From Clostridiales bacterium (GTDB lineage Bacteria; Bacillota; Clostridia; Christensenellales; Aristaeellaceae), in assembly GCA_004557125.1 (NCBI GenBank), contig SFET01000005.1, positions 62,001-126,000 of the forward strand: a DNA stretch of 64,000 nucleotides, written 5' to 3'. The notes under the pieces are model-generated. The model was not told where the DNA came from, searched no databases, and worked only from the letters and a program-made list of their open reading frames with translations. Below, one piece after another: positions 43,254-52,128 of this stretch; the first letter of the stretch is position 1; every line of letters begins with the position of its first letter. The position numbers and the translations under genes were made by a program.

Positions 43254-44048
43254 TCAGTTGAGCTGTGCCCTGAGCTCCTTGAGCATGTCCAGGGAGATCG
43301 GGCAGACGCAGGATCCGCTGTGCAGCAGGGCCTTGTCCACCAGCTCCCGTGCGCGCTCCTGATCGCCGTCCTCCTTGGCGAAATTTGCCAGTGCGTACAG
43401 CGTGGTGATCTGGCTGGGCTTCTGCTTGTAGGCGCGCTCGTAGTAATCCACGGCGGTCCTGCGCAGCTGCGCCGCCTCCTGCGCATCCGAGGCATGCAGG
43501 CTGCGCTGGCGGAAGTATTCGCCGTAATTGTCCAGCGTGGCGGCGTCCTCGTCGTCGTAGTCCATGGCCTCGTCCAGCAGGGCGCGTGCGGCTTCGAAAT
43601 CCGCTTCCTCGCCGCTCTTGCCCGCCTTTTCCACCAGGAACGTGCCCAGCGAGCTGTAATAGGAGCTGTTCTTGGCGTGCTTGCCGGCATATTCAATGGT
43701 CTCGATGGCCTTGTCCAGGATGCCCATGCGCCACAGGCAGATGGAGTAGTTCACGCGCAGCTCGAAGTGCACATCCTCCGTCATGCCGCCGATGGCGCTG
43801 ACCTCCTTCATCAGCTCGCGGGCCTCGGCGAACATGCCCAGGCGCATCATCAGCACCGCATAGGACATCAGGATGCCGGTCTTGCGGCAGCCGGCGTCGT
43901 AGGCCTGCCGGTAGAGCTGCAGCGCCTCCTCATACTTCGCGCGGGCGTCGGTGACCTTGCCCCGGCGCTGCAGATCGTTGGCCTGCACGTGGGCGTTGTA
44001 GGCCTGCTTGCCCATCCTTTCAACCTTCATATTGTCAAAAAAACCCAT
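43254..44048 (-). CDS. Tetratricopeptide-repeat protein
   Basis: A 264-residue soluble protein made of about five to six TPR-like helix pairs: QLYRQAYDAGCRKTGILMSY, GMFAEARELMKEV, NYSICLWRMGILDKAIETIE and YERAYKQKPSQITTLYALAN. It starts MGFFDNMKVERMGKQAYNAH at ATG 44048 after GGAGGAAG, 14 bases inside the end of the YprB-like gene, so the two are translationally coupled. Probable scaffold; no partner is known. Confidence 0.85.
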   Translation of the reverse strand: MGFFDNMKVERMGKQAYNAHVQANDLQRRGKVTDARAKYEEALQLYRQAYDAGCRKTGILMSYAVLMMRLGMFAEARELMKEVSAIGGMTEDVHFELRVNYSICLWRMGILDKAIETIEYAGKHAKNSSYYSSLGTFLVEKAGKSGEEADFEAARALLDEAMDYDDEDAATLDNYGEYFRQRSLHASDAQEAAQLRRTAVDYYERAYKQKPSQITTLYALANFAKEDGDQERARELVDKALLHSGSCVCPISLDMLKELRAQLN

Positions 44049-45207
44049 GTTCGTTCTTCCTCCCATTTTCCTTTTCCAGTTTTGCGCGAAGCCGGTCGCG
44101 GCGGCGATTCAGCGCCTCCATCTCCCCCGGCTCCACATAGCGCGCCGCCAGATCCGCATAGCGCAGCGCGCGCCGGTAGTTCTTGCAGCGATGTTCGTAA
44201 TACTTGGACAGCTCCACGTAAATCCTGTCCCGCATCTGCCGCCGCACGGCCATCTGCTCCAGAATCTGCCGCATGGCCTCGCCATCGCCGTTCTTCCTCG
44301 CCAGCAGATACATGCGCCAGGCGGCCTCCGCAGCCACGGCATTGCCGCCCAGGGCCGATACGCTGCCCGCAGGCGCCGGAATGGCCGCAATGCGGTACAG
44401 CTCCCGCGCGGGCTTCAGCTCGCCCTGGTTCTCCAGCGCGCGGCCCATGCTGAACAGGTCCGTGCGGTTCTTCTCCCGCTCCGGATGGGCATACAGCGCG
44501 CACAGGTGCCCCAGCAGCGCGCCCAGCGTGATCACATCCTGCCGGTTGTGCGCCACGACCTCGTTCAGCAGCTCCATCTCGCCGGTGCGCAGGAACTCAA
44601 AGTAGCGCCGCGGGGCTTCGCTGCCTGGCAGATCGCCCTCGCGGGGCGCGCCCAGGATCAGCTCCTCCACCCGGGACAGGCGGCAGCTGCCGATGCGCTT
44701 CTTCCAGGTGCGCCGCGCCGGATAGAGCAGATCCAGCTGCTCCATGTCCCGCCAACGATCCCGCATGCGGCACATCGTGAAGCGGGTCTTGAGCAGCGGC
44801 AGGTCAAAATTCTTCCCATTGAAGGTGCACACGGCATCGAAGCGCTCCATGCGCCGGGCGAGCCGGTCGAGCATGTCAGCCTCGTCGCAGTAGTCCTTCA
44901 TCAGGTACTGCTCCACCACAAATTCGTCTCCCTCGGCGTAGCCGACGCCCACAAGGAAGGCCACCGTGCCCGCACCGCCGGAGAGCCCCGTAGTCTCGGT
45001 ATCGAGAAACAGGCACTTCTCCAGAGTGAAGGAGCGGCCCTGCCAGCCGATGCGCCGCAGACCGTCGTGATCCAGATCGCGCAGGCGCGCATCCAGCGGC
45101 TGGCGGTGGGCATAGCAGGCCACGCCGCCCGCGCGCGGGGGCTTTGCTTCCACCCGGGGCGCAACGGCGGCGATCGCGTTCAGCTTTGCCCGCAGACCCG
45201 ACGCCAT
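44035..45207 (-). CDS. YprB-like RNase H-fold exonuclease domain protein
   Basis: A 390-residue protein whose first half is a DEDD-type nuclease: CLFLDTETTGLSGGAGTVAF (first D and E), CTFNGKNFDLPLLKTRF (second D), then HNRQDVITLGALLGHL (last D with H). The second half is helical and TPR-like (NYRRALRYADLAARY), so it resembles the downstream TPR gene. ATG 45207 follows GGAGG by 8 bases. B. subtilis YprB is the nearest known relative; RNA or DNA preference is not known. Confidence 0.85.
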   Translation of the reverse strand: MASGLRAKLNAIAAVAPRVEAKPPRAGGVACYAHRQPLDARLRDLDHDGLRRIGWQGRSFTLEKCLFLDTETTGLSGGAGTVAFLVGVGYAEGDEFVVEQYLMKDYCDEADMLDRLARRMERFDAVCTFNGKNFDLPLLKTRFTMCRMRDRWRDMEQLDLLYPARRTWKKRIGSCRLSRVEELILGAPREGDLPGSEAPRRYFEFLRTGEMELLNEVVAHNRQDVITLGALLGHLCALYAHPEREKNRTDLFSMGRALENQGELKPARELYRIAAIPAPAGSVSALGGNAVAAEAAWRMYLLARKNGDGEAMRQILEQMAVRRQMRDRIYVELSKYYEHRCKNYRRALRYADLAARYVEPGEMEALNRRRDRLRAKLEKENGRKNEHGFF

Positions 45208-45277
45208 CCTTTTCACCTCCTATCCATTGTAGGCATTCCGGGCACGCTTGTCAAGGGCGCGAATTTCTCCATCGCAC

Positions 45278-45306
45278 TTGACAATAAATCATTGCGCAAT
45301 TATGAT
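45278..45306 (+). promoter_or_regulatory. Promoter of the ABC exporter gene
   Basis: TTGACA (45278-45283), 17-base spacer, TATGAT (45301-45306), 63 bases before the GTG start. Confidence 0.7.
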
Positions 45307-45369
45307 AATGAGTAGAAATCAACCGCGCTATTTCTGCCCGATACATCCTGTATATAGGAGGATTTCCCC

Positions 45370-47080
45370 GTGGAAAACACCAAAAAGCGGCCCGTCATAT
45401 TCCGGAGCCTGCGCATCTTCCAGCGCTTTCAGCCCTATTTCCGGCCCTATCTGGGCGTACTGCTGCTGGATCTGTTCTGCGCCACGCTGACCACCGTCTG
45501 CGACCTGGTGCTGCCGCTGATCGTGCGCTTCATCACCAGCGCCGCCACCTCCAGCGCCGCCGCGCTGACCATCTCCGTGGTGCTGCGCCTGGGCGCGGTG
45601 TACCTGCTGCTGCGCGTGGTGGATACGGCCGCCTACTATTATATGCAGTCCATCGGCCACATCATGGGCTCGCGCATCGAATCCGATCTGCGCCGGGATC
45701 TGTTCTCCCACTATCAGGAGCTGTCCAACGACTTCTACGACAACACCAAGATCGGCCAGCTGATGTCCCGCATCACCACCGACCTCAACGACATCACCGA
45801 ATTTGCCCACCACATGCCCGAGGAGCTGCTGATCGTGGTGCTGAAGGTGGTCGTGGCCTTCGTGATTCTCTGCGGCTCCAGCGTGCTGCTGACGGTGATC
45901 ATCTTCGCGGTGCTGCCGCTGATGGTGTACTTCTCCAACAAGTTCGCCAAGAGGATGCGCGCCAGCTTCAAGGCCTCCCGCCACGAGCTGGGCGAGCTCA
46001 ACTCCCAGGTGGAGGACAGCCTGTCCGGCATCCGCGTGGTGAAGTCCTTCGCCAACGAGGAGCTGGAGAAGGAGAAGTTCGCCGAGCGCAACGGAATCTT
46101 TCTGACGATCAAGAAAGGCATGTACCACAACATGGCCGGCTTCCACTCCGTCACGCGCCTGTTCGACGGCATCATGTACGTGCTGGTGGTGGTGCTGGGT
46201 GCGGTGTTCATGATCCACGGCAGGATCAGCTCCGCGGACTTCGTGGCCTACCTGCTCTACGTGCAGACGCTGCTGACCTCCATCCGTCGCTTCGTGGAGT
46301 TCACCGAACAGATGCAGCGGGGCATGACCAGCTTCGAGCGCTTCGACGAGGTGATGCACGAGCGCCCCAGCATTGAGGAGCGCCCGGGCGCACTGGAGCT
46401 GGACGATGTGCGCGGTGAGATCGAATTTGACCACGTCTCCTTCGCCTACGAATCCTCGCAGGAGGACGTGCTCTCCGACGTCTGCCTGCACGTGCGCCCC
46501 GGCGAGAGCGTGGCGCTGGTGGGACCCTCCGGCAGCGGCAAGACCACGCTGTGCAGCCTGATCCCCCGCTTCTACGACGTGACCTCCGGCGCGATCCGCA
46601 TCGACGGCCGCGACGTGCGCGACTTCACCCTCAAGTCCCTGCGCAGCCACATCGGCGTGGTGCAGCAGGATGTGTACCTCTTCTCCGGCACGGTGCTCAA
46701 CAACATCGAGTACGGCAAGCCCGGCGCGAGCCGCGAGGAGATCATCCGCGCGGCGAAGCTGGCCGGCGCCCACGAGTTCATCTCCGAGCTGGAGAACGGC
46801 TACGACACCTACGTGGGCGAACACGGTCTGAAGCTCTCCGGCGGCCAGAAGCAGCGCATCTCCATCGCCCGGGTATTTCTGAAGAACCCGCCCATCCTGA
46901 TCCTGGACGAGGCCACCAGCGCCCTGGACAACGATCGCCCACCGCCTGACCACCATCCGCAATGCCGACACCATCCTGGTGCTCACCGACGAGGGCATTG
47001 TGGAGCAGGGCGCCCACGCGGAGCTGATGGCCCGGGAGGACGGCGTTTACCACAAGCTCTATCAGATGTACACCGCATGA
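45370..47080 (+). pseudogene. ABC exporter (fused permease-ATPase) with internal deletion and frameshift
   Basis: Starts at GTG 45370 after AGGAGG. The membrane domain has about six helices (ESDLRRDLFSHYQELSNDFY, SRITTDLNDITEF). The ATPase has Walker A GPSGSGKTTLCSL, signature LSGGQKQRISIARVF and Walker B ILILDEATSALDN. Right after ALDN (46932) the sequence jumps to the H-loop (IAHRLTTIRNADTILVLTDE) in another frame, ending LYQMYTA at 47080. About 20 codons between D-loop and H-loop are missing. As read, the in-frame product ends in unrelated residues at 47151. Substrate unknown. Confidence 0.85.
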
Positions 47081-47104
47081 TGCGCCGCACCGCATCCATC
47101 ACAG

Positions 47105-47144
47105 AAAAGCCCCTGCAAGCTGCCATGTCGCTTGCAGGGGTTTC
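47105..47144. terminator. Bidirectional terminator after the ABC exporter
   Basis: CCCCTGCAAG (47110-47119) pairs with CTTGCAGGGG (47131-47140). TTTCT follows on the plus strand and CTTTTC on the minus strand. Confidence 0.8.
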
Positions 47145-47157
47145 TCCTTGATATCTC

Positions 47158-47694
47158 TCAGAATGTCTCAATAAACTCCGCGATCTCCTCCACATCATCT
47201 GTGATGCGCAGCATGTCCATCTCCTCGCCGCCCACGAAGCCCGCGTCGATCATGTTCAGGATCAGCTGCCGCACCGGCTCGTAGAAGCCGCGGGTGTTCA
47301 CCAGCACGCAGGGCCTGCGGATCAGCTGCAGGCGGTTCAGGCAGAGCACGTCGGAGATCTCGTCCAGCGTGCCGAAGCCGCCGGGCAGCGCGATGTACGC
47401 ATCGGAGAGCTCGATCATCCTATCCTTGCGCTGGGACATGGTATCCATCAGGTAGCATTCGCTGATACCGGGATGCCTGCGCTCGTGAATCAAGGGCACG
47501 TCCGGCAGCACGCCGATGACCTTGCCGCCATGCGCAAGCACCGCGTCCGCCACCGCGCCCATCAGGCCGGTATTGGAGCCGCCATACACCAGCGCATGAC
47601 CGCTTCTGCCGATCCAGTCGCCCAATTCGCGGGCGACGGCCATGTATTCCGGCTCGCTTCCGCTGACCGAGCCGCAGTAGACCGCAATTTTCAT
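47158..47694 (-). CDS. LOG family protein (nucleoside 5'-monophosphate phosphoribohydrolase)
   Basis: Rossmann-fold protein of 178 residues, likely cleaving AMP-type nucleotides to base and ribose 5-phosphate. MKIAVYCGSVSGSEPEYMAV opens the family, VYGGSNTGLMGAVADAVLAH binds phosphate, and the catalytic motif is ALPGGFGTLDEISDVL (PGGxGTxxE). ATG 47694 follows GGAGG; an upstream extension has no RBS. Plant homologues make cytokinins; the role in Clostridia is unclear. Confidence 0.9.
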   Translation of the reverse strand: MKIAVYCGSVSGSEPEYMAVARELGDWIGRSGHALVYGGSNTGLMGAVADAVLAHGGKVIGVLPDVPLIHERRHPGISECYLMDTMSQRKDRMIELSDAYIALPGGFGTLDEISDVLCLNRLQLIRRPCVLVNTRGFYEPVRQLILNMIDAGFVGGEEMDMLRITDDVEEIAEFIETF

Positions 47695-47725
47695 ATGCTT
47701 CCTCCACATTTCATCGGATTGCACA

Positions 47726-47756
47726 AGGCCCCGCATCCACGCAGGATGCAGGGCCT
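47726..47756 (-). terminator. Terminator of the Na/Pi transporter gene
   Basis: GGCCCTGCATCC pairs with GGATGCGGGGCC (one wobble) and is followed by TTGTGC on the minus strand. Confidence 0.65.
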
Positions 47757-47786
47757 ATCTGATTCGCTTATCGCCCGGAAGCGCGC

Positions 47787-49595
47787 TCAGCTCTGCGCGG
47801 GTGCGGCGTCCGAAAGCTCCTTCGGCGACTCCGCCGCGGGCTCCTTCACCTCATCCAGCGCGAACTGCCTGCGGAACTGCTCGTAGAGCATGCTGTACTC
47901 GCTGCGGTTGGCCTTCACGTCGTTCAGATAGCCGTGCACATCCAGGCTGTTGTTGGCGATCTCGATGATGGCCACGGCCAGGTTCGAGCAGTGATCCGAA
48001 ACGCGCTCCAGGTTGGTCAGGATGTCGTTGAGGATGAAGCCCAGCTCGATGGTGCAGTTGCCGCGGGTCAGGCGGTCGATGTGCCGCGCGCGGATGGCCT
48101 TGTTCAGAAGGTCGATGACCTGCTCCAGCGGCTCCACCTGCGACGCGATGTTCAGATCCTCGCGGTGCATGGCCCGCAGGGTGTAGTCCAGGATCTGACG
48201 GATAGCGCGGCTGATGGTGCTCAGCTCCGCAGTTGCCTCCTTCGAGAAGGAGAGCTGCTTGTCGTTGAGCTCCTGCGCGGATTCCATGATGTTGATGGCG
48301 TGGTCGCTGATGCGCTCCAGATCGCCGATCATGTGCAGGTACTTGGTCATCTCGTGGCTGTCAAGCTCGCTCATGGAGTGGCTGGAGAGCTGCACAAGAT
48401 AGGAACCCAGCTTGTCCTCGTACATATCGGCCCGGTTCTCGGCCTCCACGACCTCCTCGGCCTTGTGGGGATCGTAATTCTCCAGCAGATCCAGCGCGGT
48501 GTACAGCGCACCGACGCTCAGGTCGGCCATCTCCAGCAGGATCGTGTGCGCGCGCTCCAGCGCGATGGAGGGGGTCACGAACAGGCGCTCGTCCAGCATC
48601 GGCAGCACGTCGGCCTGCTTGCCGTCGCGCACGGTGAAGCGGGCCAGCTTCTCCAGCTGCGGGCCGAAGGGCATCAGCACCGCCGTGGAGAGCAGCTTGA
48701 AGGCCGTGTGCACCACCGCAATGCCAAAGGGCGTCGCGTGCATGTCCACGAAGGAGAAGTGGAAGAAGGCGTTGAGCACGTAGAACACCGTCATCCAGAT
48801 CAGCATGCCGATGACGTTGAAGTACAGATGGATCATCGAGGCGCGGCGTGCGTCCTTGGAGGTGCCCACCGAGGAGATCACCGCCGTGATGCAGGTGCCG
48901 ATGTTCTGGCCCATGATCACCGGGATCGCCACCGCGTAGGAGACGCCGCCCGTCATGGAGAGGGCCTGCAGAATACCGACCGAGGCCGAGGACGACTGGA
49001 TCACCGCCGTCAGCACCGCGCCGGCAATCACGCCCAGGAAGGGATTGGAGAAGGTGGTCATCAGGCTGGTGAACTCGGGAACGTTCGCCAGCGGCGCCAC
49101 GGAATCGGACATCATCTCCATGCCGAACATCAGCACGGCGAAGCCCAGCAGGATGCCGGCCATGTCCTTCTTCTTCTGTTTCTTGGATGAGAGATAAATG
49201 AAGATGCCGATCAGCGCAATCACCGGCGTGAAGGTGGAGGGCTTGAACAGGGTGATGTACCATGCGTCGCCGCTGATGCCGGTCAAGCTCAGAATCCACG
49301 ACGTGACCGCCGTGCCGACGTTCGCGCCCATGATGATGTAGATCGACTGGGACAGCGTCATGATGCCGGAATTGACAAAGCCGACCACCATGACCGTCGT
49401 GGCCGAAGAGGATTGGATCACCGCCGTGACCACAAGGCCCAGCAAAAAGCCGTTCAGTCGGCTGGAGGTCAGCTTGGTGAGGATGGATTTCAGCCGGTTG
49501 CCCGCGCACTTTTCCAGAGCGGACCCCATGATGCTCATGCCGTAGAGGAACAGTGCAAGTCCTCCCACGAGCGCCAACACATTGGATGTACTCAT
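47787..49595 (-). CDS. Na+/phosphate cotransporter family protein with PhoU-like domain
   Basis: A 602-residue membrane protein. Two inverted Na_Pi_cotrans repeats carry the QSSSA signatures (VVTAVIQSSSATTVMVVGFV and VLTAVIQSSSASVGILQALS). The C-terminal ~230 residues are PhoU-type helices (LHMIGDLERISDHAINIMES and NLERVSDHCSNLAVAIIEIA), which may sense phosphate state. It imports phosphate, or removes it in some species. GAGAGGG stands before ATG 49595. It is monocistronic with its own terminator. Confidence 0.93.
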   Translation of the reverse strand: MSTSNVLALVGGLALFLYGMSIMGSALEKCAGNRLKSILTKLTSSRLNGFLLGLVVTAVIQSSSATTVMVVGFVNSGIMTLSQSIYIIMGANVGTAVTSWILSLTGISGDAWYITLFKPSTFTPVIALIGIFIYLSSKKQKKKDMAGILLGFAVLMFGMEMMSDSVAPLANVPEFTSLMTTFSNPFLGVIAGAVLTAVIQSSSASVGILQALSMTGGVSYAVAIPVIMGQNIGTCITAVISSVGTSKDARRASMIHLYFNVIGMLIWMTVFYVLNAFFHFSFVDMHATPFGIAVVHTAFKLLSTAVLMPFGPQLEKLARFTVRDGKQADVLPMLDERLFVTPSIALERAHTILLEMADLSVGALYTALDLLENYDPHKAEEVVEAENRADMYEDKLGSYLVQLSSHSMSELDSHEMTKYLHMIGDLERISDHAINIMESAQELNDKQLSFSKEATAELSTISRAIRQILDYTLRAMHREDLNIASQVEPLEQVIDLLNKAIRARHIDRLTRGNCTIELGFILNDILTNLERVSDHCSNLAVAIIEIANNSLDVHGYLNDVKANRSEYSMLYEQFRRQFALDEVKEPAAESPKELSDAAPAQS

Positions 49596-49991
49596 ACGAA
49601 CCCTCTCATCTACTGTTATTTGCGTTCACCGTTGTCCGTGTTTTTTCCAGATTTCCTTAGTTTAAGGATAGCATGCGGCGGTAAAGCGCCCCTCATTAAA
49701 ATCTCAAATCCGCGTTAACAAATTTCAGATCTTCTCCTGACAATTCCCGTACAATCCCACCGCAGTCTCCGCCGGGATCCCCCTGCGCCGTCGCCCGACA
49801 AATCGCTCCCGAAAAAATTAACACATATCTGATAAACTTCATATCAAAACTCTAAATCATCAGATAATCAGCCGGAAATCGCACAATTTTCAATCGCTTT
49901 CTACCTTCTCCTTGACATCAATGTTAAATAATGCTATGATATTTGCCAAGGAAACCGTCAGGTTTCACAATCGTTTAATGGAGGAAAGAAC
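49596..49991. other. 396-base intergenic region
   Basis: Divergent spacer between the Na/Pi and importer genes. AT-rich from 49800 on. It contains the importer promoter and a small hairpin GAAACC/GGTTTC at 49950-49966 next to the predicted start, a possible operator. No ORF or known riboswitch seen. Confidence 0.5.
49912..49940 (+). promoter_or_regulatory. Promoter of the ABC importer operon
   Basis: TTGACA (49912-49917), 17-base spacer, TATGAT (49935-49940). Confidence 0.75.
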
Positions 49992-50969
49992 ATGAAAAAG
50001 GTATTTGCATGCATCCTGGCTCTGGCCCTGCTGTGCAGCTGCGCGCTGGCGGAAGGCTCCCTGATTCTGTACTACTCCCACGCCTCCGACTGGTCGGATC
50101 CGATCATCCAGGGCTTTGCCGAGAAGTACGACGTGGACGTTGAGCTGGTCGGCCTGGGCACCGGCGAGCTGATCTCCCGTATCATCGCCGAATCCGCAAA
50201 TCCGCAGGCCGACATCCTCTGGGGCGGCGTCGTGGAGTCCTACATCCCGATCGAGGAGTACCTGGCCTCCTACGAATCCCCGCAGATCCCCAACCTGCAG
50301 GAGGGCACCTGGGACGAGGACAACTTCAAGTGGTATCCCTTCGATCTGGAGCCCATGGTCATGATCTACAACACCGAGATGGTGGAGAACGCCCCCACCT
50401 CCTGGGCAGATCTGCTCAATGAGGAGTTCAAGGGCACCATCGCCTCCGCCGACCCGGTGCAGTCCTCCTCCGCCTTCGGCGTGATCCAGTCCATCATCGC
50501 GGCCTACGGCCAGGAGGATGGCGGCGGATACGAGTTCCTGGAGAAGTTCGTTCCCCAGCTGGACGGCAAGCTGACCTCCGGCTCCTCCGCGGTGTACAAG
50601 GGCGTCTCCGACGGCGAATATGCGGTGGGCCTGACCTACGAGGAGGCCGCGCTGAAGTACATCGCTGCTGGTGCCACCATCGACGTCGTCTATCCCACCG
50701 AGGGCACCGCCATCCTCATCAGCCCCGTGGCCATGGTCAACGGCGCGCCCAACGAGGAGAACGCCAAGCTCTTCATCGACTACGTCCTCTCCGAGGAGGC
50801 CCAGTCCCAGCTGGCCGCGGTCAACCGCCGCTCCAGCCGCACCGACATTGAGCTGCCCGACAACTTCGTGCCCACCGCCGAGATTCCGAAGGCGGATTAC
50901 AGCACCGAGTGGGTCGTGGAGCACACCGAGGAGTTCAACGAGGTCTGGGAGGACCTGATCACCGAATAA
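49992..50969 (+). CDS. ABC importer substrate-binding protein (ferric iron / aminoethylphosphonate class)
   Basis: A 325-residue secreted protein. The signal peptide MKKVFACILALALLCSCALA may be a lipoprotein signal (LCSC). The mature protein opens with LILYYSHASDWSDPIIQGFA and includes DLEPMVMIYNTEMVENAPTS, TSGSSAVYKGVSDGEYAVGL and TYEEAALKY, as in the FbpA/PhnS-type binding proteins. Iron ligands (paired Tyr) are not unambiguous, so phosphonate or another small anion or cation is possible. Strong RBS GGAGG. First gene of the three-gene operon. Confidence 0.88.
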   Translation: MKKVFACILALALLCSCALAEGSLILYYSHASDWSDPIIQGFAEKYDVDVELVGLGTGELISRIIAESANPQADILWGGVVESYIPIEEYLASYESPQIPNLQEGTWDEDNFKWYPFDLEPMVMIYNTEMVENAPTSWADLLNEEFKGTIASADPVQSSSAFGVIQSIIAAYGQEDGGGYEFLEKFVPQLDGKLTSGSSAVYKGVSDGEYAVGLTYEEAALKYIAAGATIDVVYPTEGTAILISPVAMVNGAPNEENAKLFIDYVLSEEAQSQLAAVNRRSSRTDIELPDNFVPTAEIPKADYSTEWVVEHTEEFNEVWEDLITE

Positions 50970-51003
50970 AGCGCTGATCCAATTAAAATTGTGCATACCG
51001 GAC

Positions 51004-51032
51004 GGCCGGGTTCGTATCATGCGGGCCCGGCC
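51004..51032 (+). terminator. Intercistronic hairpin between binding protein and ATPase genes
   Basis: GGCCGGG (51004-51010) pairs with CCCGGCC (51026-51032) with little T-run. Likely a partial terminator or mRNA 3' stabiliser that sets a high binding-protein to ATPase ratio. Confidence 0.5.
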
Positions 51033-51066
51033 TTCCTGAAAATGAGCGAAAAAGAGTGAGAATAAA

Positions 51067-52128
51067 ATGAGCAAGAGAATTGTCATCGACCACACCGACA
51101 AATATTACGGCAAGGTCAAGGCCATCGACGACGTGTCTCTGGAGATCAACCCCGGCGAGTTCTTTACGCTGCTGGGCCCCTCCGGCTGCGGCAAGACCAC
51201 GCTGCTGCGCATGATCGCCGGCTTCAACACCATCGAGCGCGGCGAGATCCGCTTCGACGATCAGGTGATCAACAACGTGCCCTCCTACCGCCGCAACATC
51301 GGCATGGTGTTCCAGAGCTACGCCATCTTCCCCCACATGACCGTGGAGCAGAACGTGGCCTACGGCCTGAAGGCGCGCAAGATTCCCAAGGAGGAGATGA
51401 AGAAGCGCGTGCAGTGGGCCATGGACATGACCAAGATCACCCCCTACCGCGACCGCCAGCCCCAGAAGCTCTCCGGCGGCCAGCAGCAGCGCGTGGCGCT
51501 GGCCCGCGCCATGGTCATCAACCCCGACCTGCTGCTGATGGACGAGCCGCTGTCCAACCTGGACGCCAAGCTGCGCGTGGAGATGCGCACCGGCATCCGC
51601 GAGCTGCAGCGGGAGATGGGCATCACCACCATCTACGTCACCCACGATCAGGAGGAGGCCCTGGCCGTGTCCGACCGCATCGCGGTGATGAACATGGGCG
51701 TGGTGGAGCAGGTGGGCATGCCCTACGACATCTATGCCCATCCGGTGAACGCCTTCGTGGCCAACTTCATCGGCACCAGCAACTTCCTGGAGGCCGAGGC
51801 CACCAAGGAGGGCGTGCGTGTGATGGGCGCCGCGCCGATTCCCGTCCATCTCAAGGACGGCCGCACCGGCAAGGTGCAGGTAGCTGTGCGCCCCGAGCAC
51901 ATCACGCTGAACGCGCCCCAGCCGGGCAAGCTGGAGGGCGAGATCAAGATCTTCACCTTCCTGGGCGACTACATCAACTACGAGGTGCAGCTCGCAAACG
52001 GCCAGGTGATCCAGGCCAACCAGTACCTGAACCAGAAGACCGGCTTCCATCAGAAGGGCGAGAAGGTCTCCATCGAGTTCTCCACCATGAACGTCTTTGA
52101 TGCGGAGGGAAAGGAAGCGCTGCTATGA
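51067..52128 (+). CDS. ABC importer ATPase (FbpC/PotA type)
   Basis: A 353-residue cytosolic ATPase. Walker A LGPSGCGKTTLLRMIAGF, signature KLSGGQQQRVALARAMVINP, Walker B LLLMDEPLSNLDAKLR and switch His in IYVTHDQEEALAVSDRIAVM. The last ~110 residues form a TOBE domain (VAVRPEHITLNAPQPGKLEG) that may sense substrate or partner. Its stop overlaps the permease start by 4 bases (ATGA), so both are coupled. Confidence 0.94.
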   Translation: MSKRIVIDHTDKYYGKVKAIDDVSLEINPGEFFTLLGPSGCGKTTLLRMIAGFNTIERGEIRFDDQVINNVPSYRRNIGMVFQSYAIFPHMTVEQNVAYGLKARKIPKEEMKKRVQWAMDMTKITPYRDRQPQKLSGGQQQRVALARAMVINPDLLLMDEPLSNLDAKLRVEMRTGIRELQREMGITTIYVTHDQEEALAVSDRIAVMNMGVVEQVGMPYDIYAHPVNAFVANFIGTSNFLEAEATKEGVRVMGAAPIPVHLKDGRTGKVQVAVRPEHITLNAPQPGKLEGEIKIFTFLGDYINYEVQLANGQVIQANQYLNQKTGFHQKGEKVSIEFSTMNVFDAEGKEALL

